Part shown: positions 15,846-22,134 of the stretch, one piece after another
Layout of the letters: every line of letters starts with the position of its first letter
How positions within the stretch are numbered: position 1 is the first letter of the stretch
From: Candidatus Latescibacterota bacterium
GTDB taxonomy: Bacteria; Latescibacterota; MVCY01; DTYK01
Direction of reading: 5' to 3'
Assembly: GCA_012961925.1 (NCBI GenBank)
Contig: DTYK01000131.1
Span: 1 to 27,825, forward strand
Length of the DNA stretch: 27,825 nucleotides
Notes under the pieces: generated by a model
Told to the model about the DNA's origin: nothing
What the model saw: only the letters and a program-made list of their open reading frames with translations
Database searches by the model: none
Program-made: the position numbers and the translations under genes

Positions 15846-16459
15846 AGTACCCAAAGCTGCGGGAGTTAAAAGAGGCCGTTACTGCGCTCATAAAAGGTCC
15901 ATACACGACGAAATTCCCCTATGAGCCCCATATACCGCCGGAACGGTTCAGGGGCAAACCGGAATATGATGAAGAGGGGTGTGTAGGGTGTGGTACATGC
16001 GCTGAGGTGTGTCCGGCAGGGGCAATCGATCTAATAGACTCATTGCCGGAGGATGAGAACGAGCCTCCGATGAGGAGACTTGTACTCCATTACGACGGCT
16101 GTATCTTTTGTGGGCAGTGTGAGGCCAACTGTATTACGGAGCGGGGCATCAAACTGAGCGGGCAATACGACCTGGCCCTCTTCGACAGGACGGCGGCACA
16201 GGAGTCTGTGGAGAAGGAACTGGTAGTGTGTGAGATCTGCCGGGATGTGATCACCACCAAAGATCATCTGAGATGGCTGATCACCAGACTCGGACCCCTT
16301 GCATATAGCAATCCAACGCTCATCCTCACGTCGATACGGGAACTGGAACCAATGCGGGAGGTGCCCTCTGGGGAGAAGGAACTTCGCCGCCAGGACATCT
16401 TCAAGATCCTGTGCCCAAGATGTCGTCGTAAGGTGTTGATCAAAGATATATGGGGTTAG
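15842..16459 (+). CDS. mbhN: NuoI/MbhN-like ferredoxin with CxxC...CxxC tail
   Basis: A 205-residue iron-sulfur subunit that links the electron donor or acceptor to the hydrogenase small subunit. Two [4Fe-4S] motifs are seen: CVGCGTCAEVCP (C47/50/53/57) and CIFCGQCEANC (C87/90/93/97). Beyond residue 115 there is an extension of about 90 residues with VCEIC (C130/133) and LCPRC (C191/194), which could form a zinc ribbon or a further metal site. Extended C-terminal regions with cysteines are also known in HycF/HyfH-type subunits. It is the last gene before an intrinsic terminator, so it ends the main transcript. Confidence 0.9.
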   Translation: MKYPKLRELKEAVTALIKGPYTTKFPYEPHIPPERFRGKPEYDEEGCVGCGTCAEVCPAGAIDLIDSLPEDENEPPMRRLVLHYDGCIFCGQCEANCITERGIKLSGQYDLALFDRTAAQESVEKELVVCEICRDVITTKDHLRWLITRLGPLAYSNPTLILTSIRELEPMREVPSGEKELRRQDIFKILCPRCRRKVLIKDIWG

Positions 16460-16518
16460 CTAAGCCAGGTCTGAGTTAAATTGTGAGCCGTTGATGCTTG
16501 GCGGTATTTAGGATAAGA

Positions 16519-16547
16519 GGGGCTTTTCGAAGCCCCCATATTTTATT
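16519..16547 (+). terminator. Intrinsic terminator after the mbhN-like gene
   Basis: The stem GGGGCTT (16519-16525) and AAGCCCC (16530-16536) closes a TTCG tetraloop and is followed by CATATTTTATT. The U-rich tail is imperfect, but the stem-loop is strong. It lies between the ferredoxin subunit and the protease gene, so the protease may depend on read-through or its own promoter. Confidence 0.75.
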
Positions 16548-16565
16548 AAGAAACAGGTAGGGTAT

Positions 16566-17045
16566 ATGAACCGAAGGGCATTGTCCAATCTAAAGGCCCG
16601 TCTTAGAGGTAAGGTGGTCTTCGTCGGCGTGGGTAACCCTTCGAGGGGTGACGATGGTTTTGGTCCTCAGTTAGTGAAACGGCTGAAGAGGGCTCCTGGG
16701 CTGTTGTCGCAGCTTCCCCCACCGTCGTTCTTCGATGTCGGTAGGGTCCCGGAGAACTATCTGGAGGTGATCATTGCAGAGAGGCCTGATACTTTAGTAT
16801 TGATCGATACTGTTGAATTCGGTGGCCCAGCAGGGACCCTGAAAGTGGTGACTCCTGACGATATAATAGAAGGAGGGTTATCTACTCATAATATATCACT
16901 TAAATTGATTGTGGAATATCTCCAGAGTCGCACCGGTGCGGACATCTTCATTCTCGGCGTTCAGCCTCGGACACTTAAAGTGGGAAGTGCGATATCACAA
17001 CCGGTGCGGGAGGTTCTGGACGAAGTTGTGAAGATGTTTAACTGA
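16566..17045 (+). CDS. hycI: Hydrogenase maturation endopeptidase HycI/HybD family
   Basis: A 159-residue protease that removes the C-terminal tail of the hydrogenase large subunit once nickel is in place. Visible family motifs are GVGNPSRGDDGFGPQLV at the N-terminus, an FDVGR segment, DTVEFGGPAGTL, STHNISLKLIVEYL (the metal-binding His) and FILGVQP. Length is typical. The substrate is evidently the large subunit at 8428, which keeps a 35-residue tail. The gene follows the terminator at 16519 by 19-45 bp, with ACAGGTAGGG before the ATG, and is the last plus-strand gene before a convergent pair. Confidence 0.93.
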   Translation: MNRRALSNLKARLRGKVVFVGVGNPSRGDDGFGPQLVKRLKRAPGLLSQLPPPSFFDVGRVPENYLEVIIAERPDTLVLIDTVEFGGPAGTLKVVTPDDIIEGGLSTHNISLKLIVEYLQSRTGADIFILGVQPRTLKVGSAISQPVREVLDEVVKMFN

Positions 17046-17150
17046 AAGCCTGCCGACAGCTCAACTGTTCTTCTGGTTGGTTTGAAGGAGCCTGATTCAT
17101 GAGCTATGGGACAACCTCTGCAGACTAACCTCGTTTCATAACGCCCGATC

Positions 17151-17330
17151 TTAAAATTTAGGTTACGTTTTTGAAGCCCTCCAATGCAAAACGCAGATTG
17201 AAAAATGCAAAATGGAAGGGAGAACCTTGTCTTAACAGGTGAAGGATGGAGAGGCAATTTTAACTTCTGTACTTTGCATTCTTCATTTTACAATACGAAG
17301 TCTCGTCGGTTTGAGGCGAAGCTTCGCTAG
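17151..17330 (+). repeat. Dispersed repeat family I, copy B
   Basis: The head TTAAAATTTAGG...TTTTTGAAGCCC is at 17151-17180 and the tail CTCGTCGGTTTGAGGCGAAG with CTTCGCTAG at 17302-17330. The interior has an imperfect inverted repeat (GAAAAATGCAAAATGG near 17200 against TTTGCATTCTTCATTTT near 17273). It occupies the gap between convergent hycI and the minus-strand regulator and overlaps the regulator's stop codon by three bases. It could act as a two-way transcription end. Confidence 0.7.
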
Positions 17331-18694
17331 ATACCATAGCTCTTAATCTTTGAAAGGAGGGTTTTGTAGTCCACCTGAAGGATCCTCGCCGCCTTGCTCT
17401 TGTTGCCTTTGGTCTGCCTGAGCGCCTTCTTTATGAGCGTCTTTTCTGTACGGGCCACAGCCTGCCTGGCGGCCTCCTTGAGGGGGATTATCCTTTCCAA
17501 TTTGTCGATGTCTGCGGGGAAGATATCACTCTCACCAAGGATGAGATGGGGCGGTTCGATGAGGCCATCGCTCAGGAGGGCAGCCCTTCTGATCACATTT
17601 CTCAGTTCCCTTACGTTCCCCGGCCAGGAATAGGCCAGAAGGTTCCGGATGGCCTCCTTGGATAGGCCTTTTATAACCTTGTTGAGCTCAACCCTCACCT
17701 CATTGAGGAACCTGTTTGCCAGGTAGATTATGTCATCCTTTCTATCCCGGAGGGGTGGAAGTTTGATCACGAACTCATTGAGGCGATGGTAGAGTTCGGG
17801 CCTGAACCGGCCGGTTTCGATGTGCTCTTTGAGGGGCGTGTTCGTCGCTGCAATTATTCGAACGTCTACTTCGACGGATCTCTTTCCGCCAAGCCTTCTA
17901 ATCTTCTTCTCCTCAATGGCCCTGAGCAATTTACCCTGAGCTTGATAGGGGAGGTTGCCGATCTCATTAAGAAATATGGTGCCACCGAGAGCGAGTTCAA
18001 ATTGTCCTTGCTTCCTGTTGTGTGCCCCTGTGAATGCGCCTTTTTCGTAGCCGAAGAGCTCGCTTTCGATCAGCGTCTCGGGAATCGCTCCACAGTCAAC
18101 AGCGATGAAGGCACTGGAGACCCTGGGGCTAAGCTGATGGATGGCATGCGCCAGGAGGTCCTTTCCCACCCCAGTTTCCCCCTGTAAAAGCACTGTGAAG
18201 TCTGTCCTGGCGATCTTTTCGACCTGGCAACAGATGCGCTTCACCTCGTCACTTGTGCCCATCATCGACTGCAGGGATTCAATCCTTCCAACCTTCTGGC
18301 GGAGGGCTTTCACCTCTAAGGAGAGCTTTCGTTTCTCCAGGGCCCTCCCTATCGTCAGGATTATCTCGTCGTTGTTAAAAGGTTTGGTCAGATAGTCGTA
18401 GGCCCCAAGTCTCGTTGCCTCCACTGCCGATTTTATATCGCCGTACCCGGTGAGGATTATCACGGGGATGTCCGGATCTATCTTTCTTATCTGTCTCAGG
18501 ACCCTGATCCCGTTCATTCCGGGCATCTTCTTGTCCAATAGTACCAGATCAGGGGTTGATATCCTCAGCGCCGTCAGGGCCCCAGAACCATCCTTCGCCT
18601 CGGAGACCCTGTACCCATGTTTCTTCAGTACATTTGACAGGATCCAACGCATATCCCTTTCGTCATCGACTATCAGTACCTCTTTCAAGACCAC
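17327..18694 (-). CDS. NtrC-type sigma-54 response regulator, Walker B variant
   Basis: A 455-residue activator of sigma-54 RNA polymerase with a receiver domain (about 1-120: VDDERD, phospho-Asp in LLDKKMPG, TKPF), an AAA+ domain (about 145-370: GETGVGKD Walker A, ELFGYEKGAFTGA) and a Fis-type helix-turn-helix (about 410-455: GNKSKAARILQVDYKTL). The Walker B segment reads GGTIFLNEIGNL, so the aspartate usual before the glutamate is Asn243; the glutamate is kept. The start is GTG 18694; a TTG two codons later has better spacing from AAAGG. It follows its kinase by 43 bp in the same direction. Hydrogenase regulation is possible by position, but no target promoter was found. Confidence 0.93.
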   Translation of the reverse strand: MVLKEVLIVDDERDMRWILSNVLKKHGYRVSEAKDGSGALTALRISTPDLVLLDKKMPGMNGIRVLRQIRKIDPDIPVIILTGYGDIKSAVEATRLGAYDYLTKPFNNDEIILTIGRALEKRKLSLEVKALRQKVGRIESLQSMMGTSDEVKRICCQVEKIARTDFTVLLQGETGVGKDLLAHAIHQLSPRVSSAFIAVDCGAIPETLIESELFGYEKGAFTGAHNRKQGQFELALGGTIFLNEIGNLPYQAQGKLLRAIEEKKIRRLGGKRSVEVDVRIIAATNTPLKEHIETGRFRPELYHRLNEFVIKLPPLRDRKDDIIYLANRFLNEVRVELNKVIKGLSKEAIRNLLAYSWPGNVRELRNVIRRAALLSDGLIEPPHLILGESDIFPADIDKLERIIPLKEAARQAVARTEKTLIKKALRQTKGNKSKAARILQVDYKTLLSKIKSYGI

Positions 18695-18737
18695 ATCCTT
18701 TGTTTGGTTGTTAAAAGACCGTAGTCCTGTTCAGGGG

Positions 18738-20651
18738 TTATCCTCTACTTTTGACAGGGAGCTTGACGGTGAAGGTGGTTCCAACGCCGAGTTCACTTTC
18801 CACCTCTATAGAGCCGCCGTGTTGCTGGATGATGCCATAGCTCACCGAAAGGCCAAGTCCGGTCCCCTTGCCCACGGGCATGGTGGTAAAGAATGGATCG
18901 AAGATCTTGTCCAGGTTCTCCCTGGATATGCCACAACCGGTATCAGCAAACCGGATCTCAACCTGGCCCTCGGAATTGGTCCCTGTGGATATGGTTAGTT
19001 CTCCTCCTTCCGGCATAGCATTGAAGGCGTTCAAGGTTATGTTCAGGAAGACCTGTTGAAGGAGGTTCTTATTCCCTGTCACCATTGGCAACGTCCGGAC
19101 GAATTCCCTGTGTAGTGTTATCTGTTGCAGTGTCATTTGATGCTCGACCAGCGACAATGTTTCCTCCAGGGTCTCGTTAAGGTCTACAGGAGAGAAATCG
19201 TCCCCGGATGGGCGAGCGAATTTGAGCAGGTTCTCTATTACATGGGAGGCACGGCGTATGTTTGAATAGATCTTCATGGCACATTTCTTCTGCAAATTCC
19301 CGTCGTTTGGGCTGTCTACAAGAAGCTGGGCGGCCGATGAGCATATTGCCAGGGGATTACGGATCTCATGGGCAATTCCCCCTGCCATAACGCCTAAAGA
19401 AACCATCTTGGCGGACTGAATCAGTTGAGCCTCTAAAAGCCTCCTCTCGCTTAGATCCCTACCGACCCCTACGATTCCGACAATCCGGCCGGTGTCATCC
19501 CTCATGGGGGAGCAGGACCAACTGATGAGTACCGGCTTTCCAAGTTTGGTCATAAGGTTTATCTCCACATTCTGGATGCTTTCTCCCCCTTTGGCCAATC
19601 GTGCAAGCATGGATCTCATCTCCCCCCGCTCTTCGTCGATGCAGAAGGTGACCAGATGTTTCCCTATAACCTCTTCTGCATTAAATCCCGAGACCCTCTT
19701 CGCCGAAGAGTTCCAGGTCAATATTCTCCCCTCAGCATCCATAGAGATGACTATATCGCTGGCGCTCTCCACAACGCTGGCCAGGTGGTGTTGAGTCTGC
19801 CTGATCTTCTCGCTCAGATGTATTCTCTCGGTAATGTCGTCCATCAGCAACATCACCATGTCCACCGAGCCGCCGCCCCCCTTTATCGGGGTTAAGCGAT
19901 AGAAATAGACCCTGGTAGGAAGGCCGGGAGGTGTATAGGTTAACTCGCCGCCTTTGATGGGCTCTCCCGTTTCGAACGTCTCCTCTATCTTTTGGAGAAG
20001 TCGGGTAGTGTTGAGGAGTGCAGATGGAAATACCGCATCGATCGATCTCCCCAGGACGGATGACTCCTGTGTCCCTGACTTCTCCAAAAAGTTCCGGTTG
20101 GCAGAGACCACCTTGAAATCCCTGTCGATCAACAGAATCGAAGATGGGATGTTAGAGACGATCTCCTGATATAATTTCTGATATTGAATGCTCTTCTGCT
20201 CAGCCAGTCTCCTGTGCTCTTCAAGTTCTCTATTAACACTGGAGAGCTCCCTTATCAGTTGAGCTCTCCTTGTCGACAGCCTCTGTTTCTTCAAGGCGCC
20301 CCTCACACTCTTAAGGAGATCGGGGATATCTACCGGCTTCGGGATGTAGTCGAATATCCCATTTCTCATGGCCCTTATTGCCGACTCCAACGATGAATAG
20401 GCGGTAATTAATATCACTTCAGCCCGGGGATTAAGCCTCTTCATCTTTTTAGAGAGCTTTAACCCATCCATGCCTGGCATCTTCAGATCGGCAATGAGGA
20501 CATCACACCCCACTGACCTGCACTTCTCAAGGGCTTCATTTCCATCCAAGGCCGTCTTCACACAATAGCCCTCAGCCTCTAAAGCATCTTTCAACAGGCT
20601 CAGGGCCTCCGGCTCATCATCAGCCACTAAAATCGTCGGTTTCTCGGCCAT
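18738..20651 (-). CDS. Soluble hybrid histidine kinase REC-PAS-PAS-HisKA-HATPase
   Basis: A 637-residue sensor kinase without membrane helices. Domains in order: receiver (1-120, VADDEPEAL, phospho-Asp D55 in ADLKMPG, PKPVD), a short coiled linker, a first PAS (about 165-285), a second PAS (about 305-425), HisKA with GGIAHEIRNPLAICSS, and an ATPase domain with NITLNAFNAMPEGG, DTGCGIS and GKGTGLGLSVSYGII. ATG 20651 is chosen because AAGGGGG stands just before it; a longer frame to 20717 has no ribosome site. An N-terminal receiver suggests the kinase is itself an intermediate in a relay. The partner is the NtrC-type regulator directly downstream. The signal is presumably cytoplasmic and read by the PAS domains; redox or a ligand cannot be told. 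Confidence 0.92.
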   Translation of the reverse strand: MAEKPTILVADDEPEALSLLKDALEAEGYCVKTALDGNEALEKCRSVGCDVLIADLKMPGMDGLKLSKKMKRLNPRAEVILITAYSSLESAIRAMRNGIFDYIPKPVDIPDLLKSVRGALKKQRLSTRRAQLIRELSSVNRELEEHRRLAEQKSIQYQKLYQEIVSNIPSSILLIDRDFKVVSANRNFLEKSGTQESSVLGRSIDAVFPSALLNTTRLLQKIEETFETGEPIKGGELTYTPPGLPTRVYFYRLTPIKGGGGSVDMVMLLMDDITERIHLSEKIRQTQHHLASVVESASDIVISMDAEGRILTWNSSAKRVSGFNAEEVIGKHLVTFCIDEERGEMRSMLARLAKGGESIQNVEINLMTKLGKPVLISWSCSPMRDDTGRIVGIVGVGRDLSERRLLEAQLIQSAKMVSLGVMAGGIAHEIRNPLAICSSAAQLLVDSPNDGNLQKKCAMKIYSNIRRASHVIENLLKFARPSGDDFSPVDLNETLEETLSLVEHQMTLQQITLHREFVRTLPMVTGNKNLLQQVFLNITLNAFNAMPEGGELTISTGTNSEGQVEIRFADTGCGISRENLDKIFDPFFTTMPVGKGTGLGLSVSYGIIQQHGGSIEVESELGVGTTFTVKLPVKSRG

Positions 20652-20696
20652 CTTTCCCCCTTCTCGGTTAAGTGCAACAGAACACATCTGAATATA

Positions 20697-20724
20697 AAAA
20701 TAAATAATCTGTACCAAATGTCAA
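20697..20724 (-). promoter_or_regulatory. Putative sigma-70 promoter of the kinase-regulator pair
   Basis: On the minus strand a perfect TTGACA (20719-20724) is followed after 16 bp by TATTTT (20697-20702, 4/6). It lies about 46 bp upstream of the kinase start codon. The -10 match is modest. Confidence 0.4.
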
Positions 20725-20829
20725 GACAAAATCACATCCCTTCCCCAATCTAATATTGCTGCGATCAAAAACTACACCAGGTCTTCAGATGAAGAGATCC
20801 GGACGCTCGGCGCAAGAGAAGATCAGGGA

Positions 20830-20856
20830 TAGCGAGGCTTCGCCAAAACCGACGAG
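20830..20856 (-). repeat. Dispersed repeat family I, solitary tail (copy D)
   Basis: The plus-strand string TAGCGAGGCTTCGCC followed by AAAACCGACGAGG is the reverse complement of the repeat family I tail (compare CTCGTCGGTTTGAGGCGAAG at 17302). Only about three positions differ over 27. No head motif was found within several hundred bases downstream, so this looks like a solitary or truncated copy. Confidence 0.6.
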
Positions 20857-21210
20857 GTCAAAGAGGTCTTCACCACGGAGTATGGAATCGATTGTATGGA
20901 ACAATTGCCACAATTATAGAACAGAGTCTATGGTGCCATCCTTGTGATAGTTACTAATTCTCTGAGAGTCCTAATCTTACGACTTAGTCAGCACAATTAT
21001 TTGATAATATTGCTGTTCAAGTTAATATTCTGTCCGTCCTTCGGGGACTTTGATCCAGGTCAACACCTCTTGTTTCACGACAGGCAGTCATTTATAGCTA
21101 CGGAAAAAATTTCCTCTTCGATGGCAAAATATTCACATCCCTGGACATCCTGATCAATACTTGATCTTCTCAGGGCCCTTGTCTTGCCCTCTCGCTGTTC
21201 AGATATCCTG

Positions 21211-21226
21211 TGGCATCAATATTGCT
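21211..21226 (+). promoter_or_regulatory. Sigma-54 promoter of the regulatory operon
   Basis: TGGCATCAATATTGCT fits the -24/-12 consensus TGGCAY-N5-TTGCW, with exactly 10 bp between the GG and GC pairs. Transcription would start near 21237, about 53 bases before the receiver gene at 21290. It implies that the regulatory operon itself needs an NtrC-type activator, either its own product or another one. Confidence 0.85.
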
Positions 21227-21289
21227 CTGTAAATTATTGGACAGATTTTCCGTCGCTGCCAAAGGTTCTACATCTTGTTGGAGGGGGCC

Positions 21290-21745
21290 ATGAGCAAGGG
21301 AAAGATCCTTGTTGTTGACGACGAGCTCTTTATCCGGGATCTGCTATTCGATTTCTTCAAGGCGAACGGATACGAAGTCATCCTTGGGGAGGATGGTGGG
21401 AGGGCCCTTGATCTGATCGAGACGGAATCTTTTGATGTTGCGCTGGTTGATCTGAAGATGCCAGGGGTGGATGGGATTGAAGTGGCAAGAAGGATCCACC
21501 AGATCGATCCTGAGGTGCCGATAATACTTATGACAGGATATCCCAGCTTTGAATCGGCCGTAAACGCCCTTAGACAGGGTGTTTATGACTACGTGATTAA
21601 ACCTTTTAAGATCCCTTATCTAAAGGCAATAGTTGAAAGGGCGATAAACGAACATAAGCTTCAGAGGCAGAATGCTCAACTGTTTGATAAACTGAGGAAG
21701 ACGGAAGAGCAACTGGAGAGATTGAAGAAAGAGAGATATGTCTGA
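21290..21745 (+). CDS. Stand-alone receiver protein with coiled-coil tail
   Basis: A 151-residue response regulator with a complete receiver domain (VVDDELF, phospho-Asp in LVDLKMPGVDG, MTGYPS, IKPFK) and a C-terminal helix of about 30 residues (QNAQLFDKLRKTEEQLERLK) that looks like a coiled coil. There is no output domain, so it resembles the N-terminal part of an NtrC-type protein without the AAA+ engine. GGAGGGGG at 21280-21287 sets the start at ATG 21290; an upstream TTG at 21275 is in frame but unlikely. It is the first gene behind the sigma-54 promoter and is likely to act as a phosphate sink or a relay partner for the kinase two genes downstream. Confidence 0.85.
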   Translation: MSKGKILVVDDELFIRDLLFDFFKANGYEVILGEDGGRALDLIETESFDVALVDLKMPGVDGIEVARRIHQIDPEVPIILMTGYPSFESAVNALRQGVYDYVIKPFKIPYLKAIVERAINEHKLQRQNAQLFDKLRKTEEQLERLKKERYV

Positions 21746-21759
21746 AGGGGAATGGCATC

Positions 21760-22134
21760 GTGTCCACGGTTACAGACATGGGATCCCTCACCCAGAAGGA
21801 GAGGACGTTACTCCAGTGTTGTGAGGAGGCTTATGGATTGTGCCGTAAGCTTCACATGCTTTCTGAGGATATGAAGGAGGAGGTTGGGAGGGGGGGGGCG
21901 GTTGCTACTATTTTGAAGCTTTTAAAGAGGAAAGCCGAGTATGCTGTGAGACTGAGGGAGAAGATCCGTCAGTTTTCATCCTTGATGGAGGGATGTAGGA
22001 CTCAGGAGCGCACCCTTTTTAGTGAACATCTTGACAGGATGCGATGGGAACTTGCAAAGGCAATAAGGGATGCAGAGGAGGAATGGCATCTGTGGTCCAG
22101 AAAAGGATCGAGGGCGGGGAGAGGCCATCTTTAA
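21760..22134 (+). CDS. Small helical protein, possibly flagellar chaperone-like
   Basis: A protein of 124 residues from GTG 21760, or 118 from ATG 21778, predicted by eye to be almost entirely helical (LLQCCEEAYGLCRKLHML, ILKLLKRKAEYAVRLREK), with a basic tail. I do not recognise a family. The size, helical repeat and the KRxxYAxxLREKI-like core recall FliT/FlgN export chaperones, which would suit the flagellar setting, but this is weak. It starts 14 bases after the receiver gene and its last 65 bases overlap the start of the kinase frame, so the genes are translationally coupled. AAGGGG precedes the GTG. Confidence 0.6.
   Translation: MSTVTDMGSLTQKERTLLQCCEEAYGLCRKLHMLSEDMKEEVGRGGAVATILKLLKRKAEYAVRLREKIRQFSSLMEGCRTQERTLFSEHLDRMRWELAKAIRDAEEEWHLWSRKGSRAGRGHL

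Larger units (their letters stand above)
20725..21289. other. Long regulatory gap with repeat and sigma-54 promoter
   Basis: No intact gene is present between the divergent kinase and receiver genes. The stretch contains a reverse copy of the tail of repeat family I (20830-20856), a weak TTGATA-N16-TAATAT match near 21000, and a strong sigma-54 promoter (21211-21226). In one plus-strand frame the translation around 20752-20920 looks protein-like (NYTRSSDEEIRTLGARED, stop, then DEVKEVFTTEYGIDCMEQL), but it has no start and an internal stop, so at most it is a decayed gene fragment. Confidence 0.5.

Noticed and set aside
20830..20832. TAG as a pyrrolysine codon
   Set aside because: No pyl genes or methylamine methyltransferase are in the window, and the TAG belongs to a dispersed repeat.
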